From NCBI RefSeq assembly GCF_964340395.1, contig NC_135557.1, forward strand, positions 19,274,725 to 19,338,724: a stretch of DNA of 64,000 nucleotides, written 5' to 3'. This DNA comes from Glandiceps talaboti. Taxonomy: Eukaryota; Hemichordata; Enteropneusta; Spengelidae. Under the pieces are notes generated by a model that saw only the letters and a list, made by a program, of their open reading frames with translations, did not search any database and was not told the origin of the DNA. Of the stretch, positions 1 through 11,694 are shown one piece after another (the first letter of the stretch is position 1; every line of letters starts with the position of its first letter). Both the position numbers and the translations under genes were made by a program.

Positions 1-154
1 ATACGAGATATACTAATTGCAGTTATATATCTTTGTGCAATAAAAATATCTCAAACCTAAGTAACTTTTAGATTATTTATATTGTTTTTATTTCAAAGGC
101 AGGATGGATGTTCATAAACTTACATTGTGTATATTTGTTTACGTATTTGTTTGT

Positions 155-185
<31 letters not shown>

Positions 186-203
186 TTCAAGGGCGTATGA
201 TGC

Positions 204-395
204 ATGTGTACGTATGCATGTATGTACATGTATGTATGTATGTATGTATGTATGTATGTACTGTATGTATGTATGTATGTATGTGTGTATGTATGTAAGT
301 ATTATGTATGTGTGTATGTATATGCATCAATGTATGTATGTATTTATGTATGTATGTATGTATGTATGTATGTGTGTGTGTATGTATGTGTCGGC
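204..395. repeat. (ATGT)n microsatellite
   Basis: The stretch is almost pure ATGT/GTAT tetramer with some GTGT interruptions, preceded at 158-186 by a short (TTTA)n run. Because the period is not a multiple of three, open frames here read as Met-Tyr-Val-Cys repeats and are not genes. Confidence 0.95.
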
Positions 396-402
396 CAAAT
401 GA

Positions 403-1530
403 ATCCCGTAGTGGCAGTAGTATATACTTGTATTCGTTTAGTTCACCCCGGCCCCTGGGGTACTAAATACCCTAATCGGCCTTTGGTTTGAAATGGGGTT
501 CGTTTGTTTTCAAGCTGAACTAAACGAATCTGCTGATTCCCCATCCCAATTCCGCGGATATCCTTATATTGGGGATTATTACATATTCGTTTTAACATCG
601 CCTGAAATGTGATCTTTTTAAAACCTATCTTGTCTATAATGGACTACGCATTTATTTCTGGTCAAAATGGGAACAGGATTGAACATTGGCTGCACAAAGC
701 TGATGACCACTGGTATTCTTTTCCCCCCGGGGGGATGCTCCCACACCATTCCAGCATAATAATGTAATAACATGGGGATATGTTGACGGCTCACCTTTGT
801 AGATCATTCTGTAGTGTTTGTTGGCGGTTCGTAGTTGTTTTTAACGTAGGTATACAGTATGCGTCTCTTCAATAATGTTAGATGCTTGTCATAAACAACA
901 GCAACAACAACAACAACAACAACAACAAAACTCAACTTTTAAAGTATTGAAACAATCAGACGTCACTGTACCATGCAATTTTCAACGCATAATTATTTGA
1001 ACACGTTAGAAGCATACAGGTAGCAATACAACAAAATAAACTTTAGAAGCATCGACGCGACTCGTATTAACAGATCTAGAAATATGCTACTTAGACAAGC
1101 ACCATCACCAGTCCCTTTATCTTTATTCCCCCCTCTAATAAATCTTCAAATGTTTTGATCTTGTATTTCACTCTTTTGTAAGGAATATGTTGACATCATT
1201 TCACTAAAAAACTATAAACTTTTTACTGGCTTTCACTAATTAGTACAATTTGACATTTTTATAGTACTAGTAATAGTATTGACGAACAGTGGTTATCTAG
1301 AAGCCCGGTTTGGGCGTAATGCACACCAGGTGAAGCGCTACGATGACCACAATATGGAAATGTGTCTTATTTGGCGTCTAGTGCTATTGCCAGGAGTACT
1401 TTTATATGTTAAACTTCACTCGGACCTATGCTGTCATAATCTGTTCTCATTCTACATGTCAAATTTAAGCATTCGCATTTTCTCTCACTCAGCAAATTTA
1501 TCGTACAACTGTAATTTAAATTTGTAAGTA
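403..1530. other. Intergenic, no gene recognised
   Basis: I find no coding similarity or splice-consistent exon here. A short (CAA)n run lies near 898-927. The open frame at 1279-1527 has no recognisable composition or flanking signals. Confidence 0.6.
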
Positions 1531-1535
1531 CTGCT

Positions 1536-1736
1536 TGAGAGAGAGAGAAAGATAGAAAGAAAGAGATAGAGAGAGAGAGCTTAGAGAGAGAGAGAGCTTA
1601 GAGAGAGGGGGAGGGAGAGAGAGAGGGGAGGGAGAGGGGAGAGGGACATGATGCATGAATGCGTGCATTCATTCATTCATACATACGTACGTACGTACGT
1701 ACGTACGTACGTACATACATACATACATACATACAT
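1536..1736. repeat. Compound GA / GTAC / CATA microsatellite
   Basis: A purine tract of GAGA units (about 1536-1645) runs into ATTC repeats, then (GTAC)n and (ATAC)n. The GTAC block is self-complementary and could extrude as a cruciform. Confidence 0.9.
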
Positions 1737-2264
1737 ACACATGTACATGCATACGTACATGCATACATACTCTAGACGGTGAATTTGTTTAGCTGTGGAA
1801 CACTGATATCTATATAGACGGTTATTGGGTGCAATGTAACCTTTAACCTCAGGACTGTGGGTTACTATATGCCTTTATGAGTTAATATTAGGATCGCCAT
1901 CGTATCCATGGTATATCTGCTATAAATGTGAATTCTCATAAAATATCAAGGCTGTTGTGTAGTAATAAACACTTCTGGTCCTAGGGAAAACATTGCATTC
2001 AATCACTTTGACAAGCTTACATTGTTCCGCCATCATTCCGACCAAAAATCAAATTTTCTTCCATCTTTAAAAATCTATATTTAAAAAATGAACATTATTA
2101 GTGTTACCCTTTGATTTTTGATAATGATATTATATGATATTCTTTAATAAATAGCCATGTTGCGAACAAAAACAAACATCATATTTGTCCTACTTAACTT
2201 GTCATGACATGCGCAATCGCAGTTCAGGATGTTTTGGCGTGTTTTGTGAGGGCTACTATAGAAC

Positions 2265-2304
2265 CAGTTAGGGTTAGGGTTAGGTTTAGCCCTAACCCTA
2301 ACTG
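2265..2304. repeat. Head-to-head telomere-like palindrome
   Basis: Three TTAGGG-type units are followed after a few bases by their reverse complement CCCTAACCCTAA, bounded by CAG and CTG. The result is a 40-base interrupted palindrome of the canonical metazoan telomere repeat. Confidence 0.85.
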
Positions 2305-5100
2305 TACAAGCATATAGGGTCTAACCATGCTCTGTGGTTAGCTACAGCTGAAACACTGTTTGGAACTGTTTTGTTACGTACAGTAACTTACTCGTGATAT
2401 CGTACATCCTGATCAATAAATGAATCACTTGTGGGTAAACACTGAATTTGTGTACTCTTAACATAGTACAATAAATCACATCAAATGTATTTGGGGTCAA
2501 TACCCGTCCAATCAGTTGTCCCTACGCGGACACGATTTCAACCTGTTACTGTATGCACCACATGGATAAACTTAACCTGCAATTAATTAAGATGTTCAAT
2601 GTCAAATGACTGGTATTTATTTTATAACTTTTTAAAGAAGTGAATACATTCTTGGTTGTCTGATCGAAAAATGATACTCTAGTTACAGATAGTGCATCTT
2701 TAAAGACAGTATGCTTTGGGATATTCCAGGATGTAACACGTATCTTACGAGTTTACATTGCAATAACATCGTCCAGTGGATATCAAATCTTGTTGGATCA
2801 ATATCTGTATGTCCCGACTAAAGGGTTGAATAACTTAGCTAACCAACGTCAACCCCCACCCCCTCCCCCAAAAAAAATAAAAACTGAAAAAAAACTGACA
2901 GGAGAAAATGTTTATTCCATACGTGTTATTGCGACCTGAAGTAGGAGTTGGGAATGAATTTCGAGCATGCCTTTGAATTGTAAAGTAGGTTATGATTGTG
3001 TATCCCCCGGGGAGGGATACACCCATAGAAAAGGTACAATCTATATGGGTATGTGTAGCCCAACTTGGTAACATTTCACACCAAAAAATCACTGAGGTGA
3101 CTTTTCGTCTAAAAATTCTCAAATTGTGGGGTCAATAACATGGGAAACGGTAATTGACCAGATGATGGTGACTGGAAATTACTAACTATGTTTTTTGTTT
3201 TGGATTATATATAGATAGGTAGATCTGGGCCGCACATCCCCGTCTGAAAATTTGGGGGTAACCCCCCCCCCCCCCCCCCCATGTGTGTTATTCCTCCAGA
3301 TTTGAATATTACATATAATTGAATTGCTGTACGTGTTAACCAGGATTCATTAAACTCGTGATTGGGGGTTTTGGAACACTACATTTCTGAGAGATAATGT
3401 TATTTGATACTTCCCCCTCCCCCGCCTCCACCCCCCCCCCCCCATTTTTATTATGTGTGTGTGGCATTCATGACTTTAAGTTGATTAAGTTGTTGTTTTA
3501 AATTTGACATCAATATCTAGACGAACAATTAATAGTTGATAGAATTTCCAGAATTCTGTACATTTGTCACGCTTTGATTGGGACTCAGACCATATGGAAT
3601 ATGTTCTATAGTAGTCTGAAATTTGGACCAAGCCATGGCTCCCTAACCCAGTGTGTATGAACACAACTACTATGTGCCTAAATGTGTACACCGTCAAGCT
3701 TACTGGAAATTGGAATGGTTTGAAATATCAGGTTTGTTTGTTGATTATTTATCCCTAACACTAACGAAAATCTATGAATACGGGTCACATACTGATGGTA
3801 AGTTTTGACATTAAGCCTAATTCGAAAAAAAAAAAGTTGTGTATCTTTTGCACTCAACTAGTGATACACATTTTCGGTTAGTTTACAGTGGTGGTGCGCA
3901 ATAGGAACAGTGCGTTTCTAGATCTCCTTATACGGTCACATGTAATGGGTCAACACGGTACACCGGACATAAGGTCACACCAAAGTCTTAAAACAGTAGT
4001 TTATTACATTCATTGGTAATTTCCGAGTATAATTATCACACTTTAATTTGAGGGCGAAGAATTGAAAGAGCCCGCCATATTGCTACCCTTTGAGAGCTTT
4101 GCAGTCTTTTTTTAGTTTGACAAAGAGGGGAGTGCTGTGTGTGACCTTCAACAGAAATAAAACCGCTTTCGAATCTGTCTCCGAATTCATGGTAAGTTTT
4201 ATAATTATATTTTATATTTTGAGTTATCACAATGTTATTGTATTCACACTTTACCATTCTGTTTGTTTGACATTGTAACTTAAAATTTTTGGGTTTTCAC
4301 AACTTTCTGACGACGCTCGTTCCTAATGAGTGAGAGTGGAAATTTCACAGTGACTCGCCCGGTTGTTCTAAAACGACATACGGTGACGTTAACTTGAATT
4401 GGTCAAATAAGATTGTTATCAACAGAATGATAACCACATATACGCGATTCTATTAAATGTCTGCCATGTCTTAATTCTTATCTAAAGATACATTAGGAAA
4501 GTTTCAACGATATTAAGTGATACGATATTCAAAGCGTGTGGGGACCTTGAATAAATAGACTACATTAGGGTGAGGCGATTTCTGACAATGTCAGTACATA
4601 TATGAGACGAGGTCACGAGGTGTACCTGAAATACCGCAAACTCGTTTCGTTACCATCGACGTTAAAATATAGAGTATATATAACCTGTCTAGAGCCACAA
4701 AAATGCCAAAAATGTCTAAAAATCAATTGCTTGGGTAGAGTTGGTCAAGATACATAGTTATTTGAAAAAAAGTTTCCCTAGCTTAGATATGCCTTTAAAA
4801 CGCTGTAAAACAACTGCAAGGTTGTTTTGCTTCATGTTTTAACTTTCAAATGTTTACAGGCATTGACTCGGTACCACCAAACGGAAAATTTATTATATTT
4901 GCTTTAGTACTAATAAATTATTATATGCAAAGGCCGGTCTTTCTGTTGTAAGTCATTTTATGTTAATTTATGACGTCATATAAGAAAGGAAAGGTAGGCG
5001 GGTTATTCATTAACAACATTCATGAGTTCGGATTGTATATACCAATTTTTTCTCGTGACCCAACCTACCAAATTTTCAGCTCCGACTTCAAAATAAGCAT
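2305..5100. other. Intergenic, no gene recognised
   Basis: No supported coding region. There are poly-C tracts near 3260-3280 and 3431-3443. At 4189-4195 a strong donor consensus (ATG then GTAAGT) follows about 100 bases of mixed sequence. It could end a 5' non-coding exon of the glycosyltransferase gene starting at 5877, but nothing proves this. Confidence 0.5.
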
Positions 5101-5106
5101 CTAATA

Positions 5107-5229
5107 TTGTTTATGTATGTATGTATGTATGTATGTATGTATGTATGTATGTATGTATGTATGTATGTATGTATGTATGTATGCATGTATGCCTGCCTGT
5201 CTGCCTGCCTGTGTGTGTGTGTGTGTGTG

Positions 5230-5274
<45 letters not shown>

Positions 5275-5307
5275 TTCTGTCTGTCTGTATGTATGTATGT
5301 ATGTATG

Positions 5308-5338
<31 letters not shown>

Positions 5339-5519
5339 GTATGCATATCTGTCTGTCTGTCTGTCTGTCTGTCTGCGTGCGTGCGTGCGTGCGTGAGTGT
5401 ATGTGTGTGTATGTGTGTGTATGTGTGTATGTGTGTATGTATGTGTGTGTATGTGTGTATGTGTATGTGTGTGTATGTGTGTATGTATGTATGTGTGTAT
5501 ATATGTATGTATGTGTGTG

Positions 5520-5561
<42 letters not shown>

Positions 5562-5566
5562 TGTGT
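5107..5566. repeat. 460-bp compound microsatellite (ATGT, CTGT, GT, GCGT)
   Basis: Blocks of (ATGT)n, (CTGT)n, (GT)n and (GCGT)n alternate over 460 bases. Long open frames exist in several frames and on both strands only because T/G repeats contain no stop codons. It lies about 300 bases upstream of the glycosyltransferase coding exon. Confidence 0.95.
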
Positions 5567-5569
5567 GAA

Positions 5570-5862
5570 GAAACTAAAAACATGATTAACATGACACAAC
5601 ATAGACCAAGTCTGTGTTTGTAACTTGATACATTGAAAAAAGCTTCGGTTATTTTTAAATGTGTAAAATGTCTGTTATTGTACGTATAATAACAAAGATT
5701 TTAATTACACATTTATTAATCTTTTGTAATTTTTGTTGTTTCATATTGATTGTTCAAGTCGGAAGCCATGATACAATTGTTACATAGATTTATAATCAAA
5801 ATATAATACCCAATCCTTATCCATATGACCGCTTTAATATTTTTATATTTCTTCTGTTATCT
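5570..5862. mobile_element. Foldback element FB-A, divergent copy 1
   Basis: This is a degraded copy of the palindromic element best seen at 11335-11688. Shared landmarks are the 'accaagtctgtgtttgtaac' block, the central TGTTATTGTACGTA/ATAACA core and the closing 'aatacccaatcctta..catatg' arm. It ends about 10 bases before the 3' splice site that precedes the glycosyltransferase start codon. Confidence 0.7.
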
Positions 5863-5872
5863 ATCCAACAGG
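5860..5872 (+). promoter_or_regulatory. Predicted 3' splice site upstream of the glycosyltransferase ATG
   Basis: A pyrimidine-rich stretch ends in CAG four bases before the start codon. This fits a 5' UTR intron, with the whole protein encoded in the last exon. Confidence 0.5.
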
Positions 5873-5876
5873 CAAA

Positions 5877-6938
5877 ATGAGAAAGAATATAAAAGTTATG
5901 AAATTATGTGCACTGTGGAGTCTTATATTCTGTGTATCAACGTTCGTATTCTATGACTACAGTCTTGACATGCGATACAAATTTTTCGTTGCCTGGTTTG
6001 GTTTTGACAATGTCATACTTGGAGGTACAGGTTGGATAAACGGGACTTTACAGCCCCACGATGACTACGTAATTCCAAATACAGCCCATTTCGTCTGGTT
6101 TAACTGTCGTCCTTTCACTGTGATCCATATGCTTAGTCTGGCCAGCGTCTACCAAGTCATGAAACCTGATAAAATATTCTTTTACACCGATTGCGAACCT
6201 GAAGGTGAGTATTGGAACCAGGTCTCACTAATACCACAACTAGAAGTGAAGTACATGAAAGGTCCTACAGAGGTCGGTGGTAAGCCACTGAACAAAAATT
6301 GGCCTGAGCATATGTCAGATATTGCAAGACTACGAATACTTCTTCGAGAAGGGGGCGTTTACTTCGACACGGACATATTCGTGGTCAACCCTCTAGACCC
6401 TTTACGAAAGTACGACTACGTCGCTGGTCGTGAAGACGGCTATCTGCTTAGTGGTGCTGTGATGATGGCGAGCAAAGACTCCCAATTTTTGAAAGAATTC
6501 TACAAAAGTTATGAAGAGACATACAGAGACTATTGTTATAATTGCAACGCCATCGTAGATCATCACAACTTGGCTGAGAAATTCCCTCACTTGATTCACA
6601 TCGAAAACTACAGCATGCATCGACCGGACAATATTAACTGGAAAACTCTGTTTTACAGAAAATTTGATTGGCAGAACGGACACTACACTTTTCATATCTG
6701 GAAAGACTCGTTGAAACTCTGGAGTTGGATAGGAGCACCCCGACAAAAGGACGGAAATTATATCCGAGAGTTTAACCTACAAAACATTAGAGAACTTGAT
6801 TCAGCTTTTGGTGAAATGTCTCGATTTATTTACTATGGCACGAAAGATATCATTCCTTTAAATATCGATCCACCTGAACCTTGGTGGACTGAGCTGAAAA
6901 AAAGAAAATCTGAGTCAAAGATAAAGATAGATGGATAA
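5877..6938 (+). CDS. Golgi-type glycosyltransferase with DXD sugar-binding motif
   Basis: The 353-aa product looks like a type II Golgi membrane enzyme that transfers a sugar from a nucleotide-sugar donor. Residues 1-8 are basic and about 9-26 form a hydrophobic anchor. The segment 148-170 reads SDIARLRILLREGGVYFDTD and carries the DTD motif at 164-166, which in the Gly_transf_sug / GT32-like families binds Mn and the nucleotide sugar. N-glycosylation sequons occur at N55 and N243. The whole coding region is one exon; a polypyrimidine tract and CAG lie at about 5860-5872, so a 5' non-coding exon probably exists upstream. The start chosen is the first ATG after that acceptor and precedes the anchor directly. 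An AATAAA at 6941-6946 follows the stop almost at once, so the true poly(A) signal may lie farther on. Substrate and acceptor are unknown; alpha-1,4-galactosyl or N-acetylglucosaminyl transfer are only family possibilities. Confidence 0.82.
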   Translation: MRKNIKVMKLCALWSLIFCVSTFVFYDYSLDMRYKFFVAWFGFDNVILGGTGWINGTLQPHDDYVIPNTAHFVWFNCRPFTVIHMLSLASVYQVMKPDKIFFYTDCEPEGEYWNQVSLIPQLEVKYMKGPTEVGGKPLNKNWPEHMSDIARLRILLREGGVYFDTDIFVVNPLDPLRKYDYVAGREDGYLLSGAVMMASKDSQFLKEFYKSYEETYRDYCYNCNAIVDHHNLAEKFPHLIHIENYSMHRPDNINWKTLFYRKFDWQNGHYTFHIWKDSLKLWSWIGAPRQKDGNYIREFNLQNIRELDSAFGEMSRFIYYGTKDIIPLNIDPPEPWWTELKKRKSESKIKIDG

Positions 6939-6949
6939 ATAATAAAATG

Positions 6950-7660
6950 CCACTGTAACATTAGAATTCAGAATGTAACATAAAGAAAAGAGAAATGTCA
7001 ATTTGTGACATCAATTATGACAAATGGGGTACTTTAATGAGCTGTTGTGTCACCTCTGATTTGCACATCCGGGCATTTTCGTTTGTTTTGGGGAAGGATT
7101 TTGAATAAAGAGTAGGTTATCTTAGTATCCGACAAAATGTAGCACCTCGTTCCAGGGTTGTTTATTGTTTTTGGGGTAACATAATTGCTGACAGAAAGAA
7201 TACGGATGTAAAATACGGGGTCACACAAAAGGTCATTCAAGTGGCCTGTTGACACCGTGATTTTTGTGTGCCAACAGAATTCAAAGGAGATAAGAAATAC
7301 GGTAAAGTCTGAAGAGAAGAATTTATGTGTACAGTACTTGTTACAGATCAGGATCACATTTTATCCTGGATTCGCTACTTTTAGCATGTGAATAAACTTT
7401 CGATTGTACTGTGTGCATTCCATGTTAGTCAAAGATTTGTTGCTTACTGCAATTTTTTGTTTGTTTTTGTTTTATGTTTTGTTTGATTGAATATATCACA
7501 AGAAACCCAGTGACCACATTACAAATAAACAAATAGATAAATGAATAAATATATAAATAAAATAAACATACAACACTCACTGTACTTAACATGCATGAGG
7601 AAATGAATTAAAAAATATTTTTGAATAATACTTATATGTGATACAGTACATTTACTTGAA
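6950..7660. other. Intergenic, no gene recognised
   Basis: AT-rich sequence without supported coding potential or named repeats. Confidence 0.5.
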
Positions 7661-7668
7661 GTTCACAT

Positions 7669-7804
7669 ACATACATACATACATACATACATACATACAT
7701 ACATACATACATACATACATACATACACACACACATACACACATACATACATACATACATACATACATACATACATACATACATACATACATACATACAT
7801 ACAT
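7669..7804. repeat. (CATA)n microsatellite
   Basis: About 34 CATA units with a short CACA interruption near 7726-7742. It directly precedes repeat element D, copy 1. Confidence 0.95.
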
Positions 7805-8486
7805 CGTACTCGGGGGATTTGCACAAGTGCCGCTTGCATTGTTCTCTCTCCCCATACTTTAATAAGCGTAGTGAGTAAAACTAAAGTGCAGCAGAAAACA
7901 CTGCAAGAACGAGTGCTTGAGTACCCACACTGAAACTGATTCTGTGATTATTACAATATGTTTGCCTGAAACTGCGAAGTAAGTAATAATTGGATTGTCT
8001 TTGACAGTTAGTCCATAATATATCTCTTACCACTGCATAGACTAAGATCTTTTCAAGGACTGTAAGATACTTTGTGTTGCTCTGCCTTCACCGGCCTGCT
8101 CTATCCAGTTCTCTCAGTGAAAGGGTTTGGCCGATGTGTGAGGGCGCCCCGTCACAACGTACCTTACAGACTAATCAATGCAGTTTGCATTTAAAGCCAC
8201 CCAGTGCTGGCTTGGTTTGATTAACAAGTAACCAGGTCTGTGTGTAAGAATATGATAATCAGTTTGACCTTTCCAAACAGCAGATGGCAGAGAGTTTGAA
8301 TATTTTGATCACTGTGGCTGTGAAATGAGTGATCTGACAGATAACAAAGAGTTTTCACACCCCACAACAATTTTTTTATTATTTAAACTAAAGCCACAGC
8401 CCCTTTGAAAAGTATATCACCTGATTCAAATTCAAAGAAATTGTGCTATGCGTTCAGTGTTTTCTGCTGCACTTTCACTGACATTC
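7805..8486. mobile_element. MITE-like element D, copy 1
   Basis: The inner unit is bounded by inverted copies of GTGCAGCAGAAAACACTG (about 7887 and 8453-8475). The same unit occurs in opposite orientation at 14612-15290, including an outer shoulder containing 'gtactcggg' and 'gcacaagtg'. It encodes nothing recognisable, so it is probably a non-autonomous DNA element. Confidence 0.8.
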
Positions 8487-8489
8487 TTG

Positions 8490-9524
8490 CAATAAATTTA
8501 TAATATAAAACTTTTTTTCCACTACCTGAACTAGAGAGTGAAAATAATACTTTTTAGATTTCCGACCAGGTAAATTTATTTCAGTCTTTCGTCCAGTCAG
8601 GAATTAAAATATATTTAAAAAAAACAACGTTTGAATTAATTTAGACAATTTCGTTGGCACGTACATTTGCGCAACATCCTTACTGAACAGTTGTTTTTTA
8701 AAATGATGGAATCGAAAGTTTAAAGTATACGTACAGGCGAAACCTTTGAAAAAATGCTTATAATAACTGTTCCCAGGTAGATTGACTACGAGTGTTTGAA
8801 CCCAGAAATTGGAGTTTCGATCCAACGCAGCATCTCTTTGTCTTATCACTGAACCAACTTTTTCTCCCATCTAAAATGTTTAATTCTAATCCGATCCAAG
8901 TCTTTAATAACAAAAAACCACAGACCCCCCAAGTAAAACTGATTGTAAATATTCATGAATAATTTCCGTCGTTTTCGTCGAATGATCTTACCAACATTAT
9001 AGGCAAGGATCTACAATCGCACTCCTGGCAAAATGTAATTGGTAAGTACTAGTGGTTGTTACATTTCCTTATCTGCGATGGACTGACAGATCAGCCGTTG
9101 TGGGCGTTGTCTATAAACCAATAATAGACCATATAGTCTCGGGTTAACCAGCCTCTTGCCGTTGAGGGCTTCACCCCTCTGCTGGGTAACCAAATCTGAT
9201 TAAAATCGGATGTGGTAAAAGCGGCTATATGTCATTATTTACCTCTATATGTCTATCATGTCGTTACATCAGATTTTAATCAGATTGCTGGGGAACTACG
9301 AAACCACGTGGAAAACATTACAACCGAAAACGCAACTTCCTGAACGAGACACTCACACATTATAAAAAAAACAACAATTATTTAAAAATCTACACCCACC
9401 TATTTTTCTGTTTAGACCTAAAGGAGAATGTAGCACAAATAAATGAATTTCTTTTGCACTATATTACAGCTAATAGTTAGCTGAAACCTCGATTGCTGTT
9501 ATTATATACCAGTAGATGTACGTA

Positions 9525-9525
<1 letters not shown>
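8490..9525. other. Intergenic, no gene recognised
   Basis: No coding region supported. A short imperfect inverted repeat (aatctgattaaaat.. / ..attttaatcagatt) lies at about 9193-9285 and may mark a small foldback. Confidence 0.5.
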
Positions 9526-9529
<4 letters not shown>

Positions 9530-9555
<26 letters not shown>

Positions 9556-9806
9556 GTATACATACACACATATACATACATACATACATACATACATACA
9601 CACACACGTGTACATACACACATATACATACATACACACGTATACATACATACATACATACATACATACACACACACGTGTACATACATACACACACGTA
9701 TACATACACACACACACGTGTACATACATACACACGTATACATACATACATACATACACACACACGTGTACATACATACATACACACACACACATACATA
9801 CATACA

Positions 9807-9836
<30 letters not shown>
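9530..9836. repeat. (CA)n / (CATA)n / (ACACGTGT) microsatellite
   Basis: Alternating purine-pyrimidine repeat of about 300 bases. Several ACGTGTAC units interrupt it regularly, giving a higher-order period. Open frames across it are repeat artefacts. Confidence 0.95.
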
Positions 9837-9837
<1 letters not shown>

Positions 9838-9839
9838 GA

Positions 9840-10436
9840 ATAATATGCTTGGGAGTTGAAATACGTACATTTATATTGATAGTACTTTTATTTATTTTTC
9901 ATGAATTTGATCTAAATAATTTTACATCAGCTTGTTCAAATGCATTGCAAATAGGAATTCATTTTTATTCTTTGAAAAAAAAAGCAAATTTTAAAATAAT
10001 ATTGAAAGCCATGATTCTGACAAACTATTTTTAATTAAATAGGTGACAGTATGATATGTTAAAACGTTCTAATATTTTTTTTCTAACACATAGCAGAAAG
10101 ACGTAGAGGGCGCTCTATCCATCGACCGTTCCGTACAACAAGAGTTAGGTCGAGAGGCTATCCGTGGCTGTGAATCTCTTCTCATGTCTAGCATAATGAG
10201 GTTCTGAGATGAAATTTCAAATTCAAACAAAGCCACCCACAGTCATTAATATCATGTCTCTGTGAAACCTGCAAGAGCTGCACCTACTCCCTTCCTGGTG
10301 CAATAATGCACATCTAGCTAATGTTAAACCTGCACTCGCTGCAACGGGAGTATTATTTTTTTGATTAGTCATCAACCATATATTCACTGAAAATTGTCCA
10401 AATACCAATACTTGGACATTATACATGTTAATTTAA
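9840..10436. other. Intergenic, no gene recognised
   Basis: No supported gene. The stretch is AT-rich and unique at the level I can read. Confidence 0.5.
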
Positions 10437-10985
10437 GGATGATTTTATCCATTAGTAGTACAGTAAATGGTTTGAGATTGTGGTCATGTTGGGGTTGATG
10501 ATTTTAGGGTGCAATTTATAGAACCATATGTGTACAGAAACACAAATACATTTATCCAGAGGTGATTCAATATTGTTCAGAGTGTCTGATATTACGAGTA
10601 AATCATTATATCAAACTAAATTATTTCATAAAAAATGGTCCAGTTGCAGCTAGAGTAGGTTTTACGTAGAATGCAGCTATTGTGCCTGAAATTGAAGTTC
10701 TTCAAATCTATCAAAACTTTTCCATATGAAAGATTACTCCTGGTCCGTTTTATCCAATAGTAGTAGAGTAACAAGTTGAAGTCATGATTGCATTAGGGTG
10801 GTGATTTTAGGACCCAGAAATCAATTTAATTGAATATATTGTACCATATTCTGTGTACTGCTGCACAGATACAGTTACCTGCAGGTGATTCAATACTGTT
10901 GAGTGTATATGATATGATGGGTATGTCATTACAGCTAACAAAATAGTTTAAAACAACATTTCAGTCGCAGCAAGCACGGCTTTTA
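10437..10985. repeat. Diverged tandem duplication of about 300 bp
   Basis: Two successive blocks share ordered landmarks: 'ttttatccattagtagtacagtaa' against 'ttttatccaatagtagtagagtaa', 'tgattttag', 'gtgtacagaaacac' against 'gtgtactgctgcac', 'aggtgattcaatattgtt' and 'cagttgcagc' against 'cagtcgcagc'. Function unknown. Confidence 0.7.
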
Positions 10986-11334
10986 ATTGTTTCCTTATAT
11001 ACTGTAATTATCAATAAACTAGGGGGTATTGCTATGTTCTTATCAATGAAATATTGCTAATAAGGTCTGAATATTACCAGACGCTTTGTGGAAAATTTAC
11101 ATCTAAAAACACCCTGCTTCAATGTCTAGTTTCATCTATTTTGATACCATGATAACAGTTGCCATGGTTAGTGGACAACATCATAAAACATACTGGCTAA
11201 CTGGAATCTGATAAAGAAGGCTAAGCAACTTCCAATGACCTGCAGAGAGAAAAGAAATAATACAGATTGAATGGAATGCATTGCAATCCAAGATTTCCAG
11301 TGACAATAAAGTTACATCATAATTCCAATATCTT

Positions 11335-11688
11335 TAAAGTGGCCATATGCATGAGGATTGGGTATTTATTTTGGATTTTAGATTTGTAAAACAATTTTAT
11401 TATTGTGTCTTACTTGAAAAAATCAATGTAAAACAACATATGCCAAGTCCATGTTTGTACCTCAATAAATTGCAAAAGATTAATAAATATGTAAAATGCT
11501 TGTTATTGTATGTACAATAACAAACTCATTTACACGTTTTTTACCTTTCGCAATGTATTGATTCACAAACACAGACTTGGTCTATGTTGTTTCACATTGA
11601 TTTTCAGGTAGGACGCCATAATAAAATTGTTTTACAAATCTAAAATCCAAAATAAATACCCAAACCTCATGCATATGGCCACTTTCAA
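11335..11688. mobile_element. Foldback element FB-A, best copy 2
   Basis: The element is a nearly perfect palindrome of about 350 bases. The arms start AGTGGCCATATGCATGAGG and end in its reverse complement, and the centre carries TTGTTATTGTATGTACAATAACAA-type symmetry. It contains no protein and belongs to a family with copies at 5570, 16963 and 27005. It lies immediately after the DPAGT1 stop codon, so it should form most of that mRNA's 3' UTR. A candidate AATAAA on the minus strand is at 11365-11370. Confidence 0.85.
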
Positions 11689-11694
11689 ACCAAA

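Noticed and set aside
4090-4278. Possible first coding exon of the glycosyltransferase ending at the 4192 donor
   Set aside because: Joining it to 5873 would place ATG GCA AAA TGA ahead of the real start, so it is at most non-coding; unproven.
5101-5623. Long open frames on both strands across the ATGT/CTGT/GT repeat
   Set aside because: They read only as Met-Tyr-Val-Cys, Cys-Leu-Ser-Val or His-Thr repeats; T/G tetramers have no stop codons in any phase.
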